A stretch of DNA of 64,000 nt from Chryseobacterium sp. ISL-6 (GCF_018613715.1 NZ_JAGGPT010000005.1:590551-654550); one strand, 5' to 3'. Positions 1 through 8,610 are shown, numbered from the stretch's first letter. Numbers and translations are program-made. Notes: generated from the sequence alone by a model not told the origin.

Positions 1-129
1 CTTTCCATAGCTCAAATTTAGCAATATATCTTGAAGAAAAGAATAGCCATTAACATTAATTAACCATTGTTTTAAGCTTATTTTAGCATATAGGTTTATG
101 ATTTGCTTATGCTGTGGCTATCATAAATT

Positions 130-597
130 TTATTTAACCGACACAGTTGGAACATGTTTTACTTCGAAGTTGACAGAGTTGGCAATAAAACAAAATTCAT
201 GTGCCTTTTCGTGAAGTTGTTTTGCTTTTTCTATCATTGATTCCGCCGTAATAATCACTGCAGGATTTAATATAACTTCTTTAAAACGACCACTGCCGTT
301 CGCTGTTTCCTCCATAATTCCGGTTGCATTATCCATATAATCTGTTACAATGATTCCTGCCTCAGAACAAAAATGCAGATACCAGAGCATATGACACGAA
401 GATATAGACGATAAAAGCATATCCTCAGGGTTATGCTTGGTCTTATCTCCCCGAAATGCAGGGTCAGAAGATCCTTCGATGATTGTTTTGTTGGCTATTG
501 AAATAGTATGACTTCTTTCATAGCTACGATAATTGCTCGTGCCTGTTCCTTTGTTTCCTGTCCATTGGATGGTGGCTGTGTAGTGATGCTCTTTCAT
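130..597 (-). CDS. OsmC family peroxiredoxin-like protein
   Basis: A 155-residue cytosolic protein of the OsmC/Ohr superfamily, thiol-dependent reductases of organic hydroperoxides. The two expected cysteines are visible: one in the SSCHMLWYLHFC helix near residues 66-77 and one in HEFCF near residue 135. The N-terminal strands end in a GSSDPAFRGD-type loop typical of the OsmC rather than the Ohr branch. Length is normal for the family. It is followed on the same strand by nothing else in the window, and is separated from the upstream gene by a strong terminator at 632-658, so it is probably transcribed alone. The physiological substrate cannot be read from the sequence. Confidence 0.88.
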   Translation of the reverse strand: MKEHHYTATIQWTGNKGTGTSNYRSYERSHTISIANKTIIEGSSDPAFRGDKTKHNPEDMLLSSISSCHMLWYLHFCSEAGIIVTDYMDNATGIMEETANGSGRFKEVILNPAVIITAESMIEKAKQLHEKAHEFCFIANSVNFEVKHVPTVSVK

Positions 598-631
598 AGA
601 CTATTTTTTAGTGGTTTTGCTAATTTAAAAA

Positions 632-658
632 TAAAAAAGCCCCTAGAAAACTAGAGGC
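632..658 (-). terminator. Intrinsic terminator of the RNase G gene
   Basis: GCCTCTAG and CTAGGGGC (minus strand) form a stem with a TTTT loop and one mismatch, followed by a run of six T. It sits 12 bases after the stop of the ribonuclease gene. Confidence 0.85.
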
Positions 659-670
659 TATAATTTCGTA

Positions 671-2230
671 TTAATTAGAATATCCTGATACTTCTTCTTT
701 TTTAGAATTGTAAATTTTGTATTCTAAGTACTTAAAAGAATCCCTTGGGACGATGGTTACCCATTTTTTATATTTTACAAACCATTTCATCTGGATGCTT
801 TTAATACCTTTAGTAAGGTAAGCTTCTACGAATGGGTGTACATGCAGATAAAGTTTCCCTTTATCCTTTTGCATAATATTTCTGATGGTTTCTTCCATCC
901 TTTCCACAATAACAATAGGAGCTATTATTTCTCCGTCTTTATTAGGGTTTTCTTCTTTGGTTTCGATTTGTTTTTCCGGACGATTTCTCTGTCTGGTAAT
1001 CTGTATCAATCCAAATTTACTTGGAGGTAAGATTTTGTGGCGAGCTTTGTCGCGCTTCATTTCTTCTTTCAGATGTTCATACAAATCTCTTCTGTGATCG
1101 GCGTTTGGCATGTCGATGAAATCGATTACGATAATTCCGCCCATATCACGAAGACGTAATTGTCTTGCAATTTCTGTTGCTGCCATTTTATTCACGTTGA
1201 GAGCGTGTTCTTTATTGGCTGCATTTCCGGTAGTAATATTATTTCCGGAATTCACGTCGACTACGTGTAAAGCTTCCGTATGTTCAATAACAAGGTAAGC
1301 TCCCTTAGAACTTGGAATGTTGACGTGTTTTCCAAAGCTTTGTTTAAGCTGTTTTTCAACATTGTAATATTCCAGAAGAGGAATGTGAGAATCGTAAAAC
1401 TGGACAATATTTTTTCTTTCAGGAGCAATTACCTCTACATAGTTTTTCATTTCCTCTACCATCTGTTCATCGTCACAAATGATGCTTACGAAATCCTGAT
1501 TGAAATTGTCCCTTAAAATAGATGAAGCTTTATCTTCTTCGCTTAAGACCTTAGATGGAACTTTATTTTTTTGAATATTTTTAAAAGTGCCTTCCCATTT
1601 CTGAATCAGCTGATTCATATCGTTGTGAAGGTCTGCAACTTTCTTTCCTTCTGCAACGGTTCTTATAATAACACCAAATCCTTCAGGTTTGATACTTTCA
1701 ATAAGAGTCCGCAATCTTTCCTTTTCCTCAAAACTTCTGATTTTTTTAGAAATGGAAACTTTATTGTCAAAAGGTATTAAAACCAAAAAACGCCCTGTTA
1801 GGGAAATCTGGGTAGAAATTCTGGGCCCTTTAGTAGAGATAGGTTCTTTGGTAATTTGTAGCAGAACAATGTCATCTTTAGCAATGACTTTCTCTACCGT
1901 TCCGTTTTTGTCTATTTCGGGCTGTATCTCGAAATTTTTTAAGCTTGAAGTGCTTTGCTTTTTAGAAATAGTATCTTTTAAAAACTTTTTATACGTAAGA
2001 TATTGTGGACCTAAATCCTGATAATGCAAAAAAGCATCTTTATCATAACCGATATTTACGAATGCGGCATTAAGATTAGGTGCCAGTTTTTTTACTTTTC
2101 CTATAAATAAGTCTCCAACTATAAAATCACTTTTGTCCTCTTCCTCATGAAGTTCACATAGTCTTCCGTCTTCCAGTAATGCAATCTTTGTAAGTTCATC
2201 CTCATGCGAAACTATTAGTTCTTTCTTCAT
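671..2230 (-). CDS. rng: Ribonuclease G/E family endoribonuclease
   Basis: A 519-residue RNase E/G-type endonuclease, expected to process rRNA precursors and start mRNA decay in the cytoplasm. An S1-like RNA-binding segment lies near residues 38-130. The catalytic metal-binding aspartates are in VDVNSGNN (about residue 325) and VIDFIDM (about residue 369). It has RNase G length, without the long degradosome scaffold of E. coli RNase E. The CPxCxG zinc-link that joins protomers in the E. coli enzymes is missing: after ITRQRNRP the sequence runs KQIETKEENPNKDG with no cysteines. It has its own terminators on both sides. Family assignment is secure; the G versus E name is by length. Confidence 0.92.
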   Translation of the reverse strand: MKKELIVSHEDELTKIALLEDGRLCELHEEEDKSDFIVGDLFIGKVKKLAPNLNAAFVNIGYDKDAFLHYQDLGPQYLTYKKFLKDTISKKQSTSSLKNFEIQPEIDKNGTVEKVIAKDDIVLLQITKEPISTKGPRISTQISLTGRFLVLIPFDNKVSISKKIRSFEEKERLRTLIESIKPEGFGVIIRTVAEGKKVADLHNDMNQLIQKWEGTFKNIQKNKVPSKVLSEEDKASSILRDNFNQDFVSIICDDEQMVEEMKNYVEVIAPERKNIVQFYDSHIPLLEYYNVEKQLKQSFGKHVNIPSSKGAYLVIEHTEALHVVDVNSGNNITTGNAANKEHALNVNKMAATEIARQLRLRDMGGIIVIDFIDMPNADHRRDLYEHLKEEMKRDKARHKILPPSKFGLIQITRQRNRPEKQIETKEENPNKDGEIIAPIVIVERMEETIRNIMQKDKGKLYLHVHPFVEAYLTKGIKSIQMKWFVKYKKWVTIVPRDSFKYLEYKIYNSKKEEVSGYSN

Positions 2231-2358
2231 TTTGTTATAAGATAAAATTGTTAAGATTATAGGGAATAGGCATGGTGTTTTGTAAATAAATTCATTTTTA
2301 AATTTAAGAATTAGTATTTAAAGTTATGCTATTTATTTCAATAAATAAAACCAATCCT

Positions 2359-2373
2359 GATTCCTTGGGAATC
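2359..2373. repeat. Short inverted repeat upstream of rng
   Basis: GATTCC-TTG-GGAATC, a perfect 6-bp inverted repeat in the 233-bp gap between rng and the 29-residue gene. It lies upstream of the rng start on the minus strand and could be an operator or a leader hairpin; no function is shown. Confidence 0.35.
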
Positions 2374-2383
2374 CTATAGTTAC

Positions 2384-2434
2384 AAATAAAAATATAGTCG
2401 GTGTAAATTAAAAAATTAAAAACACCAACTATAT
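2384..2434 (-). terminator. Intrinsic terminator after the 29-residue gene
   Basis: On the minus strand ATATAGTTGGTGT pairs with ACACCGACTATAT (13-bp stem with one G-T pair, T/A-rich loop), followed by TTTTTATTTG. It isolates the HU/small basic protein unit from rng. Confidence 0.75.
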
Positions 2435-2463
2435 TAATATATTATGAATCTCGAAAAAAGAGA

Positions 2464-2553
2464 TTATTTTTTCTTATGTCTGTTCGCTCTTCTTCTTTTC
2501 TTTCTTTTGTGAGTTGCAACCTTGTGTCTTTTTCTTTTCTTTCCGCTTGGCAT
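2464..2553 (-). CDS. 29-residue extremely basic protein, ribosomal-protein-like
   Basis: An uninterrupted ATG-to-TAA frame of 30 codons beginning MPSGKKRKRHK and ending RANRHKKK. More than half of the residues are Lys, Arg or His, and there are no acidic residues. The composition is that of a very small ribosomal or rRNA-binding protein. It starts 42 bases after the HU stop on the same strand and is followed by a terminator, so it is probably co-transcribed with HU. I recall tiny basic proteins of this type being conserved in Bacteroidota, and think it likely to be ribosome-associated, but I cannot confirm a name here. Confidence 0.75.
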   Translation of the reverse strand: MPSGKKRKRHKVATHKRKKRRRANRHKKK

Positions 2554-2595
2554 AATTTTAAATTTTTTAGTAACTAGTTAATATTCAGTTAATTT

Positions 2596-2886
2596 TTATT
2601 TTACTGCAACTTTAGTCTTTACTTTCTCAACAAAAGATTTTGATGGTTTGAAAGCAGGAATATTATGAGCAGGGATCTCAATTGCAGTGTTCTTAGAAAT
2701 GTTTCGTCCTGTTTTAGCAGCCCTTGTTTTAATTATAAAAGAACCAAAACCTCTTAGATAAACGTTATCTCCATTATACATAGAAGTCCTGATCTCCTGC
2801 ATAAAAGCTTCTACAACTTTCTGTGTTTCATTCTTTTCTGTTCCCAACTTATTTGAGATGGTGTTTACCAATTCTGCCTTTGTCAT
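2596..2886 (-). CDS. hup: HU family DNA-binding protein
   Basis: A 96-residue histone-like nucleoid protein that binds and bends DNA as a dimer. It has the HU/IHF signature: an N-terminal helical start MTKAELVNTISNKLG, the VYLRGFGSFIIKTRAAKTGRN hairpin region, and an arm ending IPAHNIPAFKPSKSF around the conserved proline. Length and domain fit the family exactly. A promoter with TTG at 2946-2948 and TAAATTTG at 2917-2924 (minus strand) lies just upstream, consistent with strong constitutive expression. Whether it is functionally HU alpha, HU beta or IHF-like cannot be decided. Confidence 0.93.
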   Translation of the reverse strand: MTKAELVNTISNKLGTEKNETQKVVEAFMQEIRTSMYNGDNVYLRGFGSFIIKTRAAKTGRNISKNTAIEIPAHNIPAFKPSKSFVEKVKTKVAVK

Positions 2887-2916
2887 TTCCTTTTTTAATT
2901 TTAAATTTTAGGTGTG

Positions 2917-2948
2917 CAAATTTAGTTAAAAAAATTGAATACTAGCAA
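2917..2948 (-). promoter_or_regulatory. Bacteroidota-type promoter for the HU gene
   Basis: On the minus strand TTG, 21 bp, TAAATTTG. This matches the TTG/TAnnTTTG consensus of the Bacteroidota primary sigma factor and ends about 30 bases before the HU start codon. Confidence 0.7.
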
Positions 2949-3024
2949 ATTAGTGGCAAAAAAATTTCGATAAACGGTTGAGGTTTTTGTATTTACTCTA
3001 TATGAATATTACGTTAAGATGTTT

Positions 3025-3696
3025 TTACATGCTGGAATTATAATATCCGTTTTCTACACAAAATCGGATCAGATGCAGTTTGGTTTTTAATCCAAGCTTC
3101 TCTGTTAGCCTGTTAATATAGGTGTCAATGGTTCTCGTACTTAGATTAAGTTTCTCACCAATTTCCTTATTACTAAAGCCTTCGTAGCAGAATTTCATCA
3201 ATTGTATCTCGGTAGGAGAAAGCTCTTCCTGGCTCTTTTTCTGTCTGTCCATGTATTCCATTACAGCAAGAGGTTGCTGTTCCCATTCTTTGGAATACGC
3301 TTCGTAATTGAACGTATTTGAAGTAACCTGTCCTTTAATGATATCCCTTATTACGTTACTTTTTTTCTCGCAATAATAAAGGTTTGGGATTTTAGAAAGT
3401 ATTTCAGCCATATCTTCCTGATAGGTCCCGGAATAGGTAATGATAGGCGTTTCAGTATTACTTTTTCTGATGTATTTTATAGCTTCAATTCCACTCAATA
3501 TGGGCATGAAAAGCTCAATAATAAAGACATCTTCTTGTCTTCTGTAGATTCTGTTTACAAGTTCGTGCCCGTTATTACAATCATTAAGAAGCATGTAAAA
3601 CGGATTTTCCAAAAGTGTTTTGACAAGTATTTTTTTAAAATAAAAATCACTGTCAGCTATTGAAAATCTCACGGTATTAGATAAAATTTTATTCAC
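3025..3696 (-). CDS. LuxR/NarL-type response regulator with Glu at the phosphoacceptor site
   Basis: A 223-residue two-domain regulator: receiver at about 8-125 and a LuxR HTH at about 155-215 (ELSPTEIQLMKFCYEGFSNKEIGEKL). The receiver keeps the switch Thr (PIITYSG) and Lys (CEKK), but the phosphoacceptor position reads FIIELFMP, with Glu where DxxMP normally has Asp. The first acidic pair is reduced (IADSD). Such a receiver is unlikely to be phosphorylated normally and may be locked on or sense protein partners. The start is GTG. The gene is divergent from the T6SS envelope operon, so it is the obvious candidate T6SS activator; that link is inferred from position. Confidence 0.85.
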   Translation of the reverse strand: MNKILSNTVRFSIADSDFYFKKILVKTLLENPFYMLLNDCNNGHELVNRIYRRQEDVFIIELFMPILSGIEAIKYIRKSNTETPIITYSGTYQEDMAEILSKIPNLYYCEKKSNVIRDIIKGQVTSNTFNYEAYSKEWEQQPLAVMEYMDRQKKSQEELSPTEIQLMKFCYEGFSNKEIGEKLNLSTRTIDTYINRLTEKLGLKTKLHLIRFCVENGYYNSSM

Positions 3697-3827
3697 TTTA
3701 ATATTTAATATCGATTTGGCCTATGATAATTAAATTTAGAGGCCTAAATTAAGAAAAACTTATGAAAGTTAAAATTAATCTTAATTTAAATGAGAAATTG
3801 GTGGGTATATCACGGAAAAGTTAGATA

Positions 3828-3858
3828 TTGTGCAGGAATTTTTTTTTTTATACTTTCA
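3828..3858 (+). promoter_or_regulatory. Candidate promoter of the T6SS envelope operon
   Basis: TTG at 3828-3830, 20 bp, TACTTTCA at 3851-3858, a near match to TTG/TAnnTTTG. Transcription would begin near 3864, which supports the ATG at 3883 rather than the upstream in-frame ATG at 3790. Confidence 0.45.
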
Positions 3859-3882
3859 CAGACCCAAAACAAATCACAATTT

Positions 3883-4413
3883 ATGTCTTCAAATAGAGAG
3901 AAAAAATTAAATAAGTCGGACGTCAGAGTAGGCATTTGGAAATTTGCTCTATCTTTTGTTGTCCTAGCCGCTGTTTCATTCACCAGCGTATTTTTCTTTT
4001 TTAAGAGTTACGATGAACAAACAGAGGGCGTGAGTCGAGATGCCGAAGCCTACAACGAATTATTGGGTCGTAGTGATATACTCAGAGTTCAGGTGGATAC
4101 GATCTACAGTAGAATGGGTATGCTTAACAGAGCCGAAAATGATATTCTTCTAAGAAGAAATATTATTGATAACATAAATGATGTTAAAAACATCATGAAA
4201 AAAGATAGCATTGACAACTTTAAACAGTATGCTATTCTAATGAAGCAAATAGGTAGTATGCTTGCTTTGAAAAACCACATTGTAGATGTTTCCAATCATA
4301 AAAGGATTGCCATAAGAGACCTGAACAGCTGTACAGGTAAGGTAGGGCATGTGGAAAATATACTGAAAGAAGATCCTACCAGAAAGTTCACTGGAAGTAG
4401 AAGAAAAAGATAA
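3883..4413 (+). CDS. tssO: T6SS subtype iii inner-membrane protein TssO
   Basis: A 176-residue protein with a cytoplasmic basic N-terminus (MSSNREKKLNKSD), one membrane helix at about 19-41 and a helical periplasmic domain. This is the layout of TssO, part of the TssNQOPR trans-envelope complex that replaces TssJLM in Bacteroidota. The frame is open from 3790, but the upstream 31 codons cover the likely promoter, so I use the ATG at 3883. It is the first gene of a four-gene plus-strand operon with another TssO-like protein, a PKD protein and TssR. Identification is by topology, size and neighbours. Confidence 0.7.
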   Translation: MSSNREKKLNKSDVRVGIWKFALSFVVLAAVSFTSVFFFFKSYDEQTEGVSRDAEAYNELLGRSDILRVQVDTIYSRMGMLNRAENDILLRRNIIDNINDVKNIMKKDSIDNFKQYAILMKQIGSMLALKNHIVDVSNHKRIAIRDLNSCTGKVGHVENILKEDPTRKFTGSRRKR

Positions 4414-4418
4414 TAGTT

Positions 4419-4940
4419 ATGCAAGGACAGATTACATTATCCAAAAAAGAAAAGCAGTATCAATTTTTCTATTTGATTTTAATGCTTTTAGCGGCACTTA
4501 TATTTCTTGGAATCATCTTTTTGAAGAGGTTTAAATCACCTTTTTCGGAAGACGATATTATTTCAATTCAAAAGCTTGAACAAAAAGCAAAGTTTGATCA
4601 ACAGCAAAAGGTTACCTTAAAATTACTGGATAGTACATTCGTTAAAATAACCCGACTTAAGGATGAAACCACTGAACCATTTGTTGAAAACGATATCCAG
4701 ACGGGAATTCTGGATATTGATAACGTTTTTGGCAATGATTTTATTGATATCAGGAAAGAATCCTATTCCCAGATTTCTCTGTTTTACAAAATGTACTTTG
4801 ATGACAAAAAGATTATTTCCACTACATCTGAGGATATTAAACTCTTTGAAAAAAAATATCAGGAATGCATGATCGGTCTTAAAGACAAAAAAGATCGGGT
4901 ATTTCAACGGGAAAATGCATTAAAAGCAAGAAGCCAGTAA
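4419..4940 (+). CDS. Second TssO-like T6SS envelope protein
   Basis: A 173-residue single-pass protein starting 5 bases after tssO. A membrane helix at about 16-36 is followed by a polar, probably periplasmic helical region rich in Lys and Asp. Length, topology and the pattern of the periplasmic part (a LLDSTFVKITRL stretch, then a region resembling the tssO one) suggest that it is a distant paralogue of the preceding protein, with which it may form a hetero-oligomer. The low sequence similarity means it could equally be a separate envelope subunit. No enzymatic motif is visible. Confidence 0.6.
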   Translation: MQGQITLSKKEKQYQFFYLILMLLAALIFLGIIFLKRFKSPFSEDDIISIQKLEQKAKFDQQQKVTLKLLDSTFVKITRLKDETTEPFVENDIQTGILDIDNVFGNDFIDIRKESYSQISLFYKMYFDDKKIISTTSEDIKLFEKKYQECMIGLKDKKDRVFQRENALKARSQ

Positions 4941-4981
4941 ATCAAAAATTATTATTCACAAATCACATCACAATTATAACT

Positions 4982-5893
4982 ATGAATTATTTTGAAAAGA
5001 ACAAAAAGAACATTATTATCGGTGTTGTCGCGACATTGCTAATTGCGGCTCTTGTTGCATTATGGCTGCAGAAGAAAATCATTCATTCTGCAGATGATAT
5101 TGTAGGAAGTGTTTATCCATCTACTTTAAGCGTAGGAGACACACTGGTATTTGAGGATACGACACAATTTGCCAAAAGTAAAAAATGGAACTTTGGAGAT
5201 GGTCAAACTTCAGAAAAAAGCAGTGGTTTCCATTTTTACAGCAAACCGGGATATTATCCGGTAACGCTTATTATTGATAATAAATACTCCAAATCCTTTC
5301 CCGTATTAGTTTCTGCGAGAGCAATTCAGAAAGCAAAAGATACGGCGATGGTTAAAACAACAATAGAAGCTCCATCTCAGGCAATGCAGCATGAGAATGT
5401 GCAGTTTAGAGCAATTTCAGATGCAAAGGAGTTTAGCTGGAAATTTGGTGAGACTCAAAATACTGATTCCAGAGATAAACTGGCAATTTATTCTTATAAA
5501 CAACCGGGTGATTATATCGTTACATTGTACACTAATCAAAGTCTGGAACCTGTTATTCACCATATCAAAATTCTTCCTTATTACGATGAGTTAGAAGATG
5601 GAGAAGTAAGTGTAGAAGATGCTTATGCCAAGATCGATGATGACTTTAAAAGACATTTGCAGCAAATTGCAAATGGAAGCAACTTCAATTCACACTATAA
5701 TTATTTACTTCAAAAATATCTTTGTAATAACGAAAATACAGTAGTGAAAGTAAATGATAGTAAAGCGAACAACTTCTACATGTACTGTGCGGGACTTCAG
5801 TTTGACAAGAATACCATTATTCAAACTGTAAAAGTTAATTTTGATGATACACAGAACTGCGTAACCAAAGTTGATATCAACCAAAGTAAATAA
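4982..5893 (+). CDS. PKD-domain T6SS envelope protein, TssP candidate
   Basis: A 303-residue protein with an N-terminal membrane anchor at about 12-29 and a periplasmic region holding two PKD-like beta-sandwiches. The first contains WNFGDGQTSEKSSGFHFYSKPGYYPVTL (about 61-90, split here by the motif WxFGDG..F..PGxY.V), the second FSWKFGE...IYSYKQPGDYIVTLY (about 145-175). The C-terminal 100 residues are unassigned. Its place between TssO-type proteins and TssR matches the position expected for the periplasmic subunit TssP, and the topology fits, but I cannot verify homology. Confidence 0.6.
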   Translation: MNYFEKNKKNIIIGVVATLLIAALVALWLQKKIIHSADDIVGSVYPSTLSVGDTLVFEDTTQFAKSKKWNFGDGQTSEKSSGFHFYSKPGYYPVTLIIDNKYSKSFPVLVSARAIQKAKDTAMVKTTIEAPSQAMQHENVQFRAISDAKEFSWKFGETQNTDSRDKLAIYSYKQPGDYIVTLYTNQSLEPVIHHIKILPYYDELEDGEVSVEDAYAKIDDDFKRHLQQIANGSNFNSHYNYLLQKYLCNNENTVVKVNDSKANNFYMYCAGLQFDKNTIIQTVKVNFDDTQNCVTKVDINQSK

Positions 5894-5938
5894 TTATAAC
5901 CCTTTATTGGGAACACCAAATCATAAAAGAAAATTAGG

Positions 5939-8338
5939 ATGAGAAATAAATTTCCTCTAGCAGCATATTATATTGGAGTTTCAGTTTTACTTATAAGTTG
6001 TCAAGTAAAATTACCATCAAAAAAAACTCCTGAACCGGCACAATACGGGCAAATTGATAATGCCTCAGTAATTAATGGCTATCCGAAAAAGTCAGCTCCT
6101 TGGATTGCCATTTCAGATCGATCCAGAAATACGGCGTATCTTGATAAGAATGATGAAAAATCATATAAAGAAGTTAAATTTTTAGAGCCTCTAATGGTTC
6201 TAAAACATAGAGATGGAATGGTAAAAGTAGCGGAATATGTTCCTGATGCTTTAATGAAAAAAATCTCATCAAAATCTATTAAAACCTACGGTTGGATTCC
6301 CGAATCCGAACTTCTGCTTTGGAACAGCTCACTAAAAGATGAGAAAACGGGTTATCCGGTAAGGGTGGCAGTAGTTCCTAGTAATAGTGATGTAATCAGA
6401 AGTGCTGAAAGATACTATAAAAATGATTCCATTATGGTTTTCAATTCTCCTAGTTTAATTGAAAATGCTAATGTGAAAATTCCTAATGGGCAGATCGTAT
6501 ATGTCTATAAACAAGCAGAGAATAATAAGAGATTTTTGGTCGGAAAAAGGCCAAATATTGATATTGACAGTATCAGCACAAGTTTATACGGCTGGGTAAG
6601 TTCAAACGTGATTTCAGCGTGGGGTGAGCGTTCTGCGGTAAAAATGAAAAATACAACAGAAGTTAAAGAGACTGCTTTAGGATTACACGAAGGCGCTCCT
6701 GGTGGGAGTGATGGAATAAACAGAACAGCAGTTCTTTTAACAGATGTTAATAAAAGAACACCGCTTGAAAATATTTACCCTGTTAAACTTGCATTAAAAG
6801 ATACTCCGACTCCAGATTCGAAGACTAAATATTTCACTAATATTTTAGATTACAGTAAAAATTATGTTTTCAATGTACTTGGTGAGCCTATCTATTTTGA
6901 TCGTTACCGAGAGATTACCGAGAGAAATAAAAGAATAAATATTGTATTTGTATTAGATATCAGCGGACCAAATACTCCGTATGCACCTATTGTGAAGTCT
7001 TTATTACAGGATTTACAGCTGAGATTTGAAAAACCTTCTTATTTCAATGCAGTAAAATATGGTGTTGTTCTATATAAAAACAATACATGTGGTGATAATG
7101 TAGCTGTATCTAATCTAAGTCAGGATTACAGTAAAATAACAACATTCATAGATCAAAAGTCTAATGAAATGAATTGTCCGACTAATAGTGGATATCAACC
7201 AGTTAGTGAAGGTTTAATAGCGGCGGGAGATCTTCTTTCTTCAGTTCCTGATGAGACCAACCTTGTAATTACAGTTGGTACATCTGCTAATCAGAGTGGA
7301 AATATGTTTGGTGTGATTAACTCTCTTACGCAAGCGCAGGCAAGGTTGATTATGTTCCAGACAAGTGCCAGATCTTCTGATACCTATAATGATTTTGTAT
7401 TGCTCGGAGAAAATATTGTTGCGAATACTGCAAAAAATATTGCTGAACTTAAAAAACAAAAGATCATTAACCAGAGTGATGTTTTAACCAAAAATAACTT
7501 TAGTCTTATTGAAGGAGACGAAGGTTTCTTCTCTCTGGATTATCCAAAGCAAAGTATGTCACAAGGATTTGTAATTTTCCCTAAAAAGGGTGATATTGCA
7601 GCTCCTGGATATTTGAAAAAATCTGTTGACAGTTTAATTTCTCAGGTAACGCTTGACAATTCAACAATCGACCACTCTCTGAATGAATACTTCCATTCTT
7701 CAGTAGGAGCTGGAAAAACAGATGTAGATGCAAAATATAAATACTTATACACGGGACTTACGAATCCTGTTCCTGCAGGAATTGCTGCACAGTTGATCAA
7801 TTATGGAAGTCCGTTCTTAGTGAAAGGTTATATTCCCAAAGAGTTAAAAGATTATCAGCCTGGCCTTGAAAAAGGTATTTTGATTTCTGAAACGGAATAT
7901 GATAATCTTAAGTCTTTTTATAAAGAAGTTTATGAGAAAACAGGTGCTGAAAGATTAGATTTTAATCAGTCTAAAGCAGTTAAAGAATATGTTCGACTTC
8001 TCAAAAAGTATAATCCAACGACGAGATTTTTAGATAAAGGTGATCTGTATGAGCAGCCAATGTCTTATGCTGTGGGATTGACTACAGGTTTTGATAACTC
8101 AGATGAAGAGTTAATGTCTAAATACAAACTTAAAGGATGGAAAAAGTCTAAGATTGTTTTAAATGAGACGGTAAGAAAATATTTTCTGAATTATAAAAAT
8201 TTGTCAGAAAGATTACTAACGCATAGAAATAATCCGGCGGTTAAGATTCAGCAAAATGGACAAACATTCTATTGGCTGAACGAATATTTCATGCCGACGA
8301 TGCTTCCTGTGGAAGAACCGGAATATACTAAACATTAA
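5939..8338 (+). CDS. tssR: T6SS subtype iii protein TssR, predicted lipoprotein
   Basis: A 799-residue TssR-like protein, the large periplasmic/outer-membrane part of the Bacteroidota T6SS trans-envelope complex. The N-terminus has a lipoprotein signal with Cys at the LLISCQ lipobox (about residue 21). Two SH3-like or repeated beta segments follow, with YGWIPESEL and YGWVSSNVI each ending a unit. A vWA-like fold begins near residue 332 (NIVFVLDISGPNTPY), with a degenerate metal site. No separate TssQ lipoprotein gene occurs in the operon, so acylated TssR might anchor itself. A strong terminator at 8356-8385 closes the operon. Confidence 0.8.
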   Translation: MRNKFPLAAYYIGVSVLLISCQVKLPSKKTPEPAQYGQIDNASVINGYPKKSAPWIAISDRSRNTAYLDKNDEKSYKEVKFLEPLMVLKHRDGMVKVAEYVPDALMKKISSKSIKTYGWIPESELLLWNSSLKDEKTGYPVRVAVVPSNSDVIRSAERYYKNDSIMVFNSPSLIENANVKIPNGQIVYVYKQAENNKRFLVGKRPNIDIDSISTSLYGWVSSNVISAWGERSAVKMKNTTEVKETALGLHEGAPGGSDGINRTAVLLTDVNKRTPLENIYPVKLALKDTPTPDSKTKYFTNILDYSKNYVFNVLGEPIYFDRYREITERNKRINIVFVLDISGPNTPYAPIVKSLLQDLQLRFEKPSYFNAVKYGVVLYKNNTCGDNVAVSNLSQDYSKITTFIDQKSNEMNCPTNSGYQPVSEGLIAAGDLLSSVPDETNLVITVGTSANQSGNMFGVINSLTQAQARLIMFQTSARSSDTYNDFVLLGENIVANTAKNIAELKKQKIINQSDVLTKNNFSLIEGDEGFFSLDYPKQSMSQGFVIFPKKGDIAAPGYLKKSVDSLISQVTLDNSTIDHSLNEYFHSSVGAGKTDVDAKYKYLYTGLTNPVPAGIAAQLINYGSPFLVKGYIPKELKDYQPGLEKGILISETEYDNLKSFYKEVYEKTGAERLDFNQSKAVKEYVRLLKKYNPTTRFLDKGDLYEQPMSYAVGLTTGFDNSDEELMSKYKLKGWKKSKIVLNETVRKYFLNYKNLSERLLTHRNNPAVKIQQNGQTFYWLNEYFMPTMLPVEEPEYTKH

Positions 8339-8355
8339 TCACTCACGATAGGTAA

Positions 8356-8385
8356 AAGGGCGGAAATTTATTTCCGCCCTTTTTT
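8356..8385 (+). terminator. Intrinsic terminator after tssR
   Basis: AAGGGCGGAAA and TTTCCGCCCTT form an 11-bp perfect stem with a TTTA loop and a T tail. Confidence 0.92.
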
Positions 8386-8540
8386 ATGTTTAATTTAAAG
8401 GAAATTAGAGGCTTATATTTCGTAATTTGACTTAAAATGTTTCCTGGTATTAAAAATTTTTAAGTTGCTTTAAACTATTCATATGAGGCATATTTGAATA
8501 TTTTGACAGGTCTTTTATCATATAATTAAAACATTGAATC

Positions 8541-8610
8541 GTAGAACTACTACAAAAAATAAAAATTGCATTTAAAAGCTTTTAAGAAAGGAATAAGGAT
8601 GTTATCTTTG
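8541..8610 (+). promoter_or_regulatory. hcp1 control region: GTAG-N5-CTAC palindrome and -7 box
   Basis: The 324-bp gap between tssR and hcp1 holds a terminator, then GTAG-AACTA-CTAC at 8541-8553, and TATCTTTG at 8603-8610 (a -7 element). No TTG is present about 20 bp before the -7 element, as expected of an activator-dependent promoter. The same palindrome sits at the identical distance, 62 bp, before the -7 box of hcp2. Its centre would be near -68, a typical activator position. The likely binder is the LuxR-type regulator at 3025-3696 (inference). Confidence 0.65.
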
